Origin: Paenibacillus sp. RC67
GTDB lineage: Bacteria; Bacillota; Bacilli; Paenibacillales; NBRC-103111
DNA length: 64,000 nucleotides
NCBI RefSeq assembly: GCF_030020805.1
Contig: NZ_CP125098.1
Coordinates: 4,983,501-5,047,500 of the forward strand
Direction: 5' to 3'
The notes under the pieces were generated by a model. That model did no database searches. It was not told the DNA's origin and worked only from the letters and a program-made list of their open reading frames with translations. Numbering within the stretch: the first letter of the stretch is position 1; every line of letters begins with the position of its first letter. Both the position numbers and the translations under genes were made by a program. Below are positions 26,201-33,225 of this stretch, piece by piece.

Positions 26201-28165
26201 ATCGTAGTCATCCAAAGTCGTCACTTCATAAACCTGACCGCCTCTGCCTCCTTTGGCATACATGGCAGCCCCTTCCGCACCTGGAAAGGCAGGAACTCGC
26301 GGAACAGCATCGCGATCAATCCTCACGATTACGGATTGGATGGCGCTTACATTTCCAGCCTTATCGACATAACGGAACTGGATAATGTTATCGCCTTGCT
26401 CACTGACTTCAAATTCAGCCGCATACCCTTTCCAATCTCCGTCATTGATCCTGTATTGAACCCGTCCTTCTTCAGGAAGCTCCTGATTCTCCTCAATAGA
26501 TATCATGACAGGCTTCGTGTACGAACCGTTCTGACCATCCGGCAGTGCAGGAGCAACTGTAGCCTTTAATTCGGGAAACATCTGAGGAATAATAATCGAG
26601 CGGGATGGGTCCCAGCCGTCAAACATGCGGGGAATGGTGAGCTCGCTGGCTTCTGCAGCGGTCATTTGAGTTCCCATGACTCTGGTAGCAGGACTTGCTC
26701 CCGGACCGGTGCTGTTGTATTCCGCAAATGTATACGTCTCTACCTGCATCGTCGTCCAGCCGAGCGGATCGATATGATCATCCATATACGTATTGATGAA
26801 GCGGACAACCGGATTATCTTGCCAAGGTCTGCCTAGAAAATGCTTGCCTTGCACGCTGCTGTCCTTCAATAAACGTGAATTTAGGAATACAAGTCCGGGA
26901 TCGGTTTGATTCTTTGTAGCCGCCGCCGTCACATACCCGCTGCTGTCAGCCTTGTTAATACTGATGGCATCCACATGATCGAACACAGCGGCACTGGCCG
27001 GGCCATAAATAAAGTCGGTACGTCCGACAATCGTGCTGTTACGGTAATATTGTCTTCCAATTCGCGGGCTTTCGGCTCGAATTCCTGCATACAGCGTATC
27101 CTGATAGCCAAGAAGCCGTACATTTTCCATCACGACCTGGTCTGCTTGGACAGCTAACGCGACGGCTTGCCCGTCAGCAGGTTTGGCACTATTCTCAATC
27201 GTAAGGTTCATCGCCGTAAAATGATCCCCTTTGACTACTACTGTTGCTGCTGATATAAACTGATCCGGATTTGTCGCATTCGATTTATTGCTTGTTATTT
27301 TGGTATGCTCGGTTCCTTCCCCCACCAGGCTTACATAAGGCGGCGTAATAACAACATTCTCGGTATACGTCCCCTTTTTTATATAAATTACCGTACGCAG
27401 GGTGTTATTGGAGTCAATGGCTGCAAGAGCGTCTTTCACGTTGGTGAAATCGCCACTTCCATCCTGAGCTACCGATATCACTTTGGCCGGGGACACTGCC
27501 AGCTCCTTCGCCGGCTGGCCCTCGCCGTTAGCGTTCAGGGCTGTAACCACATAGTAGTACGTTTGTCCGTTCTGAATGGAGGCGGCGTTCCCTTCCGTGA
27601 CTATATCCTTGAAAGATAAATCTGTCAGGCCGCTTGCTATTGTCGTATAAGGTCCTCCGCTCGTGCCGCTTCTTTTCACGTTGTAGCTGGCTGCATCGGA
27701 CGTCTTGGACCACGTCAACTCTACACTCCCGTAATAGGCTGTAGAAGCAAAATCTGTGGGAGGCACGGGAACACCGGCAAGGGGAACATAAGGCGATGCT
27801 TTAGCCTGATTGGAAATCATGCTCTCCGTCGATGCATTAGTTGCCGTAACTACGTAGTAATAAACACTGCCATTTTCTGCGCTCAAGTCCGTATAACTCG
27901 TTGCGGCATGGTTGCTTTGGATAACGGAATAAGGCCCCCCGTTCACCATACTTCGCTTGATCTGATAAGCCGCCGCACCGGGCAAGGCATCCCAAGATAA
28001 AGTGACCTGATGATTGGCCGGCACTGCTTGAAGCGCCTTGGGCTGCTCCAAAGGCGGTATCGATTGCACCGCTGCGAAAGCGGCAGAAGAACCGGTAAAT
28101 GGGCTTATCGGCATGAGATTCAGGCTGATCACAAGGCACAGCCCCACTCGCAGGGCATTCTTCAT
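23243..28165 (-). CDS. Secreted multidomain pectin methylesterase-pectate lyase fusion
   Basis: The 1640-residue protein joins two pectin-degrading enzymes. Order: signal peptide 1-32; two fibronectin type III domains at about 38-125 and 131-226; a CE8 pectin methylesterase at about 228-520 with GYQDTLYA, GRTDFIYGPA (catalytic Asp) and LGRPW. Next are an Ig-like domain at about 535-620 and a PL1-type lyase at about 630-1040 (FPGAEGAAMYAKGGRGGQVYEVT; VDHCSFSWSSDE; NSRNPRFDR), similar to Thermotoga PelA. The rest holds a calcium-loop DSDHDGMPDDWE segment, Ig-like modules, a DUF1349-like sandwich and a C-terminal FVWDQMTS domain. The esterase removes methyl groups and the lyase then cuts the polygalacturonate. 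AAGGAGG precedes ATG 28165. The gaps to its neighbours are 59 and 77 nt, so it is in one operon with both. Confidence 0.9.
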   Translation of the reverse strand: MKNALRVGLCLVISLNLMPISPFTGSSAAFAAVQSIPPLEQPKALQAVPANHQVTLSWDALPGAAAYQIKRSMVNGGPYSVIQSNHAATSYTDLSAENGSVYYYVVTATNASTESMISNQAKASPYVPLAGVPVPPTDFASTAYYGSVELTWSKTSDAASYNVKRSGTSGGPYTTIASGLTDLSFKDIVTEGNAASIQNGQTYYYVVTALNANGEGQPAKELAVSPAKVISVAQDGSGDFTNVKDALAAIDSNNTLRTVIYIKKGTYTENVVITPPYVSLVGEGTEHTKITSNKSNATNPDQFISAATVVVKGDHFTAMNLTIENSAKPADGQAVALAVQADQVVMENVRLLGYQDTLYAGIRAESPRIGRQYYRNSTIVGRTDFIYGPASAAVFDHVDAISINKADSSGYVTAAATKNQTDPGLVFLNSRLLKDSSVQGKHFLGRPWQDNPVVRFINTYMDDHIDPLGWTTMQVETYTFAEYNSTGPGASPATRVMGTQMTAAEASELTIPRMFDGWDPSRSIIIPQMFPELKATVAPALPDGQNGSYTKPVMISIEENQELPEEGRVQYRINDGDWKGYAAEFEVSEQGDNIIQFRYVDKAGNVSAIQSVIVRIDRDAVPRVPAFPGAEGAAMYAKGGRGGQVYEVTTLDDYDISAGEAPIQGSLRDAVSAGNRTVIFRVSGTINLKRELDITSGNLTIAGQTAPGDGIAVSGYMVKFGNNDVGTDQIIRYIRFRDGINVLSDAADITGNNIIVDHCSFSWSSDETFTIKNRKNFTVQWSIISDSLNLSIHGKGAHGYGGIWGGTNATYHHNLLANHNSRNPRFDRQTDPDNYPTKIDYRNNVVYNWGSNSAYGGEQAVGINMINNYYKPGPSTFDGVKSRIVAPSGEVNSGTWYIDGNIVEGAPDVSANNWVTNPQGQWKAINPQGPLVRKYKPILIPDAKDPIGGPVITDTAQEAYEKVLQSAGASLPKRDSLDAKLVADVKNGTGRIINTIQSDGGLPVLNSAAAPADSDHDGMPDDWEIAHGLDPINAADAAMVDKNGYTYLENYMNSLVVPVLPNPVVQTTGIRMHQAFKEGQTISLHAEAAADSGIAQIIFYSGNQEIGRDSTAPYSLDWNQAPKGEHYIYSKAIDNEGRMTLSSVTIIYVNGAGDTSPWVSQDIGSAAIEGSASQEGTAFTVKGAGVIGGSSDTFHYVYQPVQGNFEMVAYVNFASEIDDLTKAGLMVRSSLSDNSQAAAVVLTPDTAENAPTGRQALFMNRTAEGEKYGSKAVASSNLKAPFWLKLVRTENTITGYVSTDQVNWGIVSSAVLNLQDQAYVGMAVDAPKSTSNSDYLAAATFSDVQLRRSANFVLDNPNTDTVDIPSYSVRGTMLDSANMDVILNGTTVVNSVYHEAGSHFSHKLQLIEGLNTITVSVHNDQAGNAASSKTLNVTYNKSAIVFKPTSAVPAEVNTASYELSVTVNRGATAIVKVNGSLLLNNVAMTADVPLRILLPLQEGSNEIVITGKDEYGNTGSNTFLITYNKNWGTGKFTIQKTTLSDLGGNLLYSLNGVRDVSVKVNLSSHSNVSQNGVVVIALFDAQDRMTRYAMTQQTIPGGSSYETSAQLRLPENVTEGYQLKVFVWDQMTSKNVISNVVTIP

Positions 28166-28224
28166 ATCCTAACCTCCTTATGTTTGACTAGCGAAACTAT
28201 GATCCATGCTCATCTTAGCTATTT

Positions 28225-30684
28225 TTACAGCTCAAATACATCTGAGTAAGGCTTCATTCCCGTAAGACTATCCCATATGAACGCTTTTACCTTATAGCCG
28301 TTTGTTTGGGAAGGGAGTGTAAAGCCGGCATATAACGTTTTCGTTTGTCCCGGTTCGAGGTCCGCGTCGACGCTGGAGTAATCCACCATGGAATTGCTGC
28401 TGTCGTAAAGCACGAACCATAAAGTAACATGCTTATGGGAAGACGTCGGGTTCGTTACTTGCTTTTGCGCAAGCATATCCTTCGATGGAGTAATGGCGGT
28501 GATTTGCTTTCCTTCCAAGTCAACGGTCTCAGGCGGGCCCATCCAAAATACATATTGAACGACATAGTTAACCGTACTCCTATTACCGGCTGTATCTACA
28601 GCAGATACTTCTATGGTGTTGCTGCCCTCTTTTAAATTAAGCGGATAAGCAAACGGAACTTGCCCGGTCTGCGATACGGAATCCGCCACGATGGTGCCGT
28701 TTAGCTTTACCGTCAGCAATACAGATTTGCTCAAGCTTCCGTGTAATATATAACCTGCTTCCTTGACGACCGGAGGCGGGGCAGCAATCTGAAACTCAGG
28801 CGAGATCTGATCATAAGTAACGGTCGCGGTAACCATATCGAAGAACGCGGCATTCGGCCTTTGTGCGATAACCTCAACGAGATTAGCACCCGGCACCAGC
28901 TTCAGATCCACCATATACTGATTTTGGGTCAACAAGGTGTTGTATACGAGCGATTTGTTCTGGTAAACCGATAAGGTTACTGTACTGCTATAAACGTTCT
29001 GATAGACAGAGGACGACACGCTTCCGGCATACACATTCTCCGCAACCGTACCGGATATCGTATAGTTCGCAAGATTCGTATAGGGTTTGACCGGATCCAG
29101 CTTCAAGTCAGTGGGAACGCGCTCCGCAAACATGAAGTAACCCGCATTATTGCCACTGTTGTATTCGGTATAATTATTCCAAGGCATGACGACCTCTTCT
29201 TGGGCCCCATACATCTTTTTATAGATTTTAAAAGAATAGGTGAGAGCCGGATCAGCCAACTGAATGACCTCCCCTGTATCCGTCCATCCCTCACTTGCTT
29301 TCAGCCAATCTGGCAGAGTTTCCCGCTGATCCATAGCTACATAAACAGCCGTTTTATCCCGAACGGAAAAGGTCGCTATTTGCGGATAAGGACCGCTGTA
29401 TTTCATCGTATCGACATGGGTTTTGATCCAATCTGCCTTCTGGTACTTCTCGGGTAGGGAGACGATCTTGAGCGGTGAAGCTCTATCGGCGAACGGTTCA
29501 TCTCCTATTTTCAATCCTGCATGAATAGACCATCTATGCGCTTGATAATTGTTGTAAGCATTGACGGTTCCCATAATACTGTCAGCAGGTGGTTCAATGG
29601 GAGTGACGGCATACGGCGTCGCTTCGAACTGCGTGATCTTCCCTTCAATATCCACCTTTGCTACTTCATCCCTCGTAATGGCCGCTACACCGATGATGTA
29701 TTTCTTGCCGTTCGTTAGTTTGACTGTTTTGTTCAGTGTATAATCCCATTCGTTCCCTGCCGAAGGAGAGGCTAGAATAGGAATGGTCTGTGGGGTGCCT
29801 GTGTAAGTGGCGGTTGTATACCATGGGTCTTCCTCCCTCGCTTTAATTTTAATAGAATACTTGGTTACCGCCGTATCAGGGTAAATCCACATCGCGATCG
29901 ACTGATCACGCCCAACCCAATAAGCGATTTGCGGCGCATCTGGCTCTTTCGGGGGAGTGTGAGTAACTTTGACGTTGCGGACATATACCTCCCCATTGCC
30001 GGCGGGAGTTCCGATAACCAGCTTTTTGAAATTAAAGGCATTTGAATTATCGTTAGAAAATAAATTGGCTTTATCCCTGGCTCTAATCTCTACTCCGTCC
30101 AGCCAAAGGCTAAACCTTTTATTCAGCGTATTGACTTCCAGCTTCATTGTATGCCATTGATTCAACTGGTAAGGAATTTTCAAATCGGTCGGGGCGGTAT
30201 CCGTCCAATACACCGCACCCTTGCTCGGATCCAGGCCGCTTATCACCAAATATTTGCTGCTCGTGCCGCTGCCGGAATTATACAACTGAAGCAGCTGGTC
30301 CTGCTTCTTTGCACTGCCAGGCTGCATGAATGTAATCTCAGCGGTAATCGTTCCGGTTTTGCTCTCCCCGAACGTTTTGCTGATGAGAAAAGGGCTCGCT
30401 CCTGCATCATTAACGGCGAGATGCAATGCTTTTTGCTTGCTGCTCGGTTCCTCTTGAATCGTAGCGTCGCTCGTAGCCCCGGAAGGAAGCGTAGAATAAT
30501 CGAAGCCCAATTGGGCGGCGGATTGCCCTTCCACTGCGGTCGAGAAATCTTTCTCTAACAAGGTGATCTGCCCATCGTTGACAGTCGCAGCGGATGCAGG
30601 AGCCTGATTCAACAGGCTGCCTCCGATAGCTAGTGGCTGAAGCAGAAGGGCACAGCACAATATTTTTTGAATTATCATACGCAA
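28225..30684 (-). CDS. Large secreted multidomain protein, first gene of the pectin operon
   Basis: An 818-residue secreted protein with a signal peptide (hydrophobic IIQKILCCALLLQPLAIGG, cut near ASAA). An N-terminal concanavalin/LamG-like sandwich at about 45-230 is indicated by ITAEITFMQPG, HTMKLEVNTLNKRFSLWLDG and VYVRNVKVTH. A central region of unknown fold follows. An Ig-like module of the glucodextranase-B type lies near 650-720 (VKLNGTIVADSV...LKEGSNTIEVSAVD), and the C-terminal domain ends GYKVKAFIWDSLTGMKPYS. The last two are shared with the methylesterase-lyase. No catalytic motif is recognised; it may bind pectin or act as an unrecognised enzyme. The start is TTG 30684, six bases after GGAGGTG; the ATG at 30678 is the alternative. 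A cre site lies 38 nt upstream. Confidence 0.8.
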   Translation of the reverse strand: MRMIIQKILCCALLLQPLAIGGSLLNQAPASAATVNDGQITLLEKDFSTAVEGQSAAQLGFDYSTLPSGATSDATIQEEPSSKQKALHLAVNDAGASPFLISKTFGESKTGTITAEITFMQPGSAKKQDQLLQLYNSGSGTSSKYLVISGLDPSKGAVYWTDTAPTDLKIPYQLNQWHTMKLEVNTLNKRFSLWLDGVEIRARDKANLFSNDNSNAFNFKKLVIGTPAGNGEVYVRNVKVTHTPPKEPDAPQIAYWVGRDQSIAMWIYPDTAVTKYSIKIKAREEDPWYTTATYTGTPQTIPILASPSAGNEWDYTLNKTVKLTNGKKYIIGVAAITRDEVAKVDIEGKITQFEATPYAVTPIEPPADSIMGTVNAYNNYQAHRWSIHAGLKIGDEPFADRASPLKIVSLPEKYQKADWIKTHVDTMKYSGPYPQIATFSVRDKTAVYVAMDQRETLPDWLKASEGWTDTGEVIQLADPALTYSFKIYKKMYGAQEEVVMPWNNYTEYNSGNNAGYFMFAERVPTDLKLDPVKPYTNLANYTISGTVAENVYAGSVSSSVYQNVYSSTVTLSVYQNKSLVYNTLLTQNQYMVDLKLVPGANLVEVIAQRPNAAFFDMVTATVTYDQISPEFQIAAPPPVVKEAGYILHGSLSKSVLLTVKLNGTIVADSVSQTGQVPFAYPLNLKEGSNTIEVSAVDTAGNRSTVNYVVQYVFWMGPPETVDLEGKQITAITPSKDMLAQKQVTNPTSSHKHVTLWFVLYDSSNSMVDYSSVDADLEPGQTKTLYAGFTLPSQTNGYKVKAFIWDSLTGMKPYSDVFEL

Positions 30685-30721
30685 TCGTAACACCTCCGAA
30701 TTCAGTGAATGCAGAATTAAT

Positions 30722-30736
30722 TTGCAAACGTTTTCA
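30722..30736. promoter_or_regulatory. cre site (catabolite repression, CcpA) ahead of the pectin operon
   Basis: The 15-mer TTGCAAACGTTTTCA fits the cre consensus WTGNAANCGNWNNCW at every fixed position. It lies between promoter region and start of the three-gene pectin operon, where CcpA binding would repress or block transcription when glucose is present. Confidence 0.7.
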
Positions 30737-30805
30737 GTTTTGGGTTGAATACAGCACTCCTTTCTAAGTGTGTTATTAGAACTGCTTCTTTCTTGACTAC
30801 TGTAA

Positions 30806-30840
30806 TACAAAAAAACACCTGCCATATTAGGGCAGGTGTT
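30806..30840 (-). terminator. Intrinsic terminator
   Basis: On the minus strand AACACCTGCC (30840-30831) pairs with GGCAGGTGTT (30823-30814), followed by T7. It ends transcription of the hydrolase remnant and MarR gene before the pectin operon. Confidence 0.85.
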
Positions 30841-30926
30841 GCATTTTCATAGGGAGAAACGATCATTTGGGGACAACACTCCCCAGGTCATCTGCGTTTA
30901 GCGTACCCTTTTCAATAGACGGAATG

Positions 30927-31366
30927 CTAACTTAGCCTGGCGTCATTTTTGTATTTTTTTAACCAATTCATGATTGTATCAACGGCTTCCGTATATCTCT
31001 GCCCTACGAGCACGCCGGTATGAGTTGTGTTCCAAAGCCCATTATATTCAGCACGGAGGTGCTCCGCTGTCACCTTACCCCGACGGTCGTCATCATCACA
31101 GTTCACTGCTTTGATAACCAAGCACGGGCAAGAAATGGAACTGCTATCTATGGATATACCCTTTGATTCGATTGAAAAAACAAAAGCGTTAAATGCCTTT
31201 GATGACTCCATTGTTAGATACTTTCTTTGAAATTCAATGTCATCTGCTGTTTCATCTATGCTTGAAAGCTCTTCACGGGTTCCCCCTCAAATATCTCTAA
31301 AAATAAATCATTTTCCCCAATGTATTTCTCCATATGATCGGGCAACTCGTTCGTAAAATCTCTCAC
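30927..31366 (-). pseudogene. Alpha/beta hydrolase, truncated and frameshifted
   Basis: GTG 31366 follows an AGGAGG site 8 nt upstream and begins RDFTNELPDHMEKYIGEN. The frame breaks in a run of five G near 31285 (EGEP... versus GTREELSS...). The second frame continues to 30927 with PCLVIKAV...DDDRRGK...EYNGLWNTTHTGVLVGQRY. That C-terminal part, with a likely catalytic His in THTG, is typical of alpha/beta hydrolases. The N-terminal half with the oxyanion loop and the GxSxG nucleophile is absent, so the gene product would not be a complete hydrolase even without the frameshift. A palindromic operator identical in core to that of the upstream MarR gene lies just before it, so it was the regulator's target. 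Confidence 0.7.
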
Positions 31367-31389
31367 GATTATTTCCTCCTCACATTTGA

Positions 31390-31401
31390 TTTGATATCAA
31401 A
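31390..31401. promoter_or_regulatory. MarR operator before the hydrolase remnant
   Basis: TTTGATATCAAA is a perfect 12-bp palindrome, 23 nt upstream of GTG 31366. Its half-site TTTGA is the same as in the 18-bp palindrome of the MarR promoter. Confidence 0.6.
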
Positions 31402-31419
31402 CTATATATTGAAAAAAAT

Positions 31420-31842
31420 TTATAAGTTGTTATATATCTTTTTTAGAATGCTTAGCAGCTCTTCTTTTTCTTTTTCAGAGATGTTTAAGTAAAACACGTC
31501 TAACATTTCGGTAGATATTGATTCAAAGATCGGCTTCAGTTCATTACCCTTATGGGTTAGAGCAACATAAACAACCCTCGTGTCCTCTCTGTCCCTTTCC
31601 TTTGTCACATATCCGAGCCGAACCAACTTATCAACAAGTGCTGTGACTGTAGACTTATCCTTATTAATTCTTTTAGAAATGTCGGCCATAGTGAGTCTAG
31701 GCTTCTTAAATAACGCATAGAAGATATCACCATGCGAAGTGCCAATACCGTCTATTCCACACTTCACCATCTCTGCTACAATAAACCGGTTAACTTTCTC
31801 TCTAATTTTAGAAATTAATGAAATAGCATCTCTATTTTCCAT
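31420..31842 (-). CDS. MarR-family transcriptional regulator, autoregulated
   Basis: A 140-residue MarR protein. N-terminal dimer helices lead into GTSHGDIFYALFKKPRLTMADISKRINKDKSTVTALVDKLVRLGY (winged helix), the wing REDTRVVYVALTHKG and a C-terminal dimer helix. ATG 31842 is the only sensible start. A TTG upstream at 31866 would lie inside the promoter. The ATG sits only six bases after the -10 box, so the transcript probably begins at or next to the start codon (leaderless). The regulator should repress its own gene and the following hydrolase through matching palindromes. No Cys-based switch is obvious; one Cys lies in VKCGIDG. Confidence 0.85.
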   Translation of the reverse strand: MENRDAISLISKIREKVNRFIVAEMVKCGIDGIGTSHGDIFYALFKKPRLTMADISKRINKDKSTVTALVDKLVRLGYVTKERDREDTRVVYVALTHKGNELKPIFESISTEMLDVFYLNISEKEKEELLSILKKIYNNL

Positions 31843-31848
31843 AATCGT

Positions 31849-31877
31849 ATTATAGTTTGACGTCAAACTAATGTCAA
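31849..31877 (-). promoter_or_regulatory. Consensus promoter with operator filling the spacer
   Basis: On the minus strand a perfect TTGACA (31877-31872), a 17-nt spacer and a perfect TATAAT (31854-31849) form a full consensus promoter. The 18-bp perfect palindrome TAGTTTGACGTCAAACTA (31853-31870) occupies the spacer, so repressor and RNA polymerase must compete. Transcription is expected to start at the ATG of the MarR gene. Confidence 0.85.
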
Positions 31878-31947
31878 TACGCTAGCTGAGCAAAGTGCTG
31901 CTACGTGATGTACGGAGTCGCTTTTGTTGGGGGAAGCAGCTGCCACG

Positions 31948-32472
31948 TCATTTCAGGGCATCCCGCTTTTTCTTCATCTTATTAGTAGCACTTGTCATAC
32001 GGACCAAGGAGTAGATAAGGATACCGAATAAGATGACGTATAGGATCAGAATGTACGGGTATTTCCAGATGGTGTTTGTGATGGCGGTCATGATTGGGAT
32101 CTGGGTAGTGATAAGGACTACAAAAACTCCCGACAATCGGTTGTTCCGCTCAATCAGCGAATCAAGATCGGTATAAATTTCCGGGCGTGTACCGGTATAA
32201 GGCATTCTCCATAAGTACCAGCCGCTGCTCTCGTAAATGTATTCCCAGCCGGTATCTTGAAAGATACTCATGTAATTGGAATCCTTTTTGTTCTGGTAAT
32301 CTATACAATAGCGAATTTGTCGAGGCTGACCCTTCTCAAAATAAAACCGTGTCACCGCTTGCTGGACCTTTACGAGATGCCAGCCTTCAGCCTCCATTTC
32401 CTCCAGCCAGTTTTCTACTGTCTCCGGATTCCATGCCCACCACCATTTGAACACCCGTTTGCTCTCATTCAT
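31948..32472 (-). CDS. DUF2812 membrane protein
   Basis: A 174-residue protein. The N-terminal ~95 residues form a DUF2812 domain (WNPETVENWLEEMEAEGWHL; EKGQPRQIRYCIDYQ). Two membrane helices follow at about 115-135 and 140-160, with a basic tail. DUF2812 proteins are nearly always paired with a PadR regulator, as here, where the two reading frames overlap by 8 nt and are translated together. The function is not known; a role in envelope stress or drug response is inferred from the PadR linkage. Confidence 0.85.
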   Translation of the reverse strand: MNESKRVFKWWWAWNPETVENWLEEMEAEGWHLVKVQQAVTRFYFEKGQPRQIRYCIDYQNKKDSNYMSIFQDTGWEYIYESSGWYLWRMPYTGTRPEIYTDLDSLIERNNRLSGVFVVLITTQIPIMTAITNTIWKYPYILILYVILFGILIYSLVRMTSATNKMKKKRDALK

Positions 32473-32797
32473 CTAACTTCCCCTCGACTTTCTTGGCATT
32501 ATGGTAAAGCTCCCCGATCCGGCCCATTTCCGCCTTCAGCAGTGTCTTACCGGCAGAGGTTACCTGGTACAGCTTACGTCTGTCCTCTTCGGCGATGATG
32601 CCAATCAAGCCGTCCTTCTCCATACGAGACAAGCTTCCGTATAGCGTGCCCGCCCCGAGTCGTATCCGGCCGCCGGTTATTTCGTCCACATGCTGCATGA
32701 TGCCGTATCCATGGCGGACCTCCAGCAGGGATAGCAGCGTATAAAAAGCTGTCTCAGACATCGGAATGTATTGTTCTAATAGCTTATTGATGTTCAT
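32465..32797 (-). CDS. PadR-family transcriptional regulator
   Basis: A 110-residue PadR protein with winged helix SETAFYTLLSLLEVRHGYGIMQHVDEITGGRIRLGAGTLYGSLSRMEKDGL and the wing EEDRRKLYQVTSAGK. A short C-terminal dimerisation helix follows. The ATG at 32797 starts the conserved region; the frame to 32827 adds ten poorly fitting residues. Two near-identical 17-bp palindromes (32838-32854, 32884-32900) lie directly upstream, so autoregulation is very likely. It forms an operon with the DUF2812 gene. Confidence 0.88.
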   Translation of the reverse strand: MNINKLLEQYIPMSETAFYTLLSLLEVRHGYGIMQHVDEITGGRIRLGAGTLYGSLSRMEKDGLIGIIAEEDRRKLYQVTSAGKTLLKAEMGRIGELYHNAKKVEGKLDE

Positions 32798-32837
32798 AGG
32801 GCCTACTTTCCCGCATCGAAGCCGCATTTGGCTTATT

Positions 32838-32900
32838 ATATCGCGCTGTGATATATCGTGATACGATCTATCATGGAGTGATTATATCACGCGGCGATAT
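32838..32900. promoter_or_regulatory. Pair of PadR operators
   Basis: ATATCGCGCTGTGATAT (32838-32854) and ATATCACGCGGCGATAT (32884-32900) are two copies of the imperfect palindrome ATATC-N7-GATAT, 46 bp apart centre to centre. A TCGTGATACGA palindrome lies between them. Confidence 0.65.
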
Positions 32901-32989
32901 AGTGCGCAATAGGCTTTTAAAAGGAGGAAAAGGTAAAGAGGTACCACTAACAAAACGCGAGTTTCGCACGTTTAGCAAATTCGATGTAT

Positions 32990-33027
32990 TAAAAAACTCG
33001 ATTTCCTGCAGTTAAGGAAATCGAGTT
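32990..33027 (-). terminator. Intrinsic terminator, probably of the helicase gene
   Basis: AACTCGATTTCC and GGAAATCGAGTT (32995-33006 with 33016-33027) form a 12-bp hairpin, followed on the minus strand by T6. It lies 200 nt beyond the helicase stop. Confidence 0.75.
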
Positions 33028-33225
33028 CTTTGTCATAGTAGATTACTTCATTACAGATCCAGCAACACTTATCGGCGTGGGTATTATGTTATTAGATTGG
33101 CGGTTGCCCCACTTGTGTGCTCAAATCTGTATATCCGGCAGTTGCAAGAAAGTTACTTATGTCCCCCACATCAGCGCCCAAAAGCCTTGTCCAATTAAGA
33201 AATGAACGTGGCACCCGTTATTCAC

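Larger units (their letters stand above)
32801..33225. other. Intergenic region of 425 nt
   Basis: It holds the PadR operators and promoter (to about 32910), then the helicase terminator at 32990-33027. The stretch 33030-33225 shows nothing recognisable. Confidence 0.5.
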
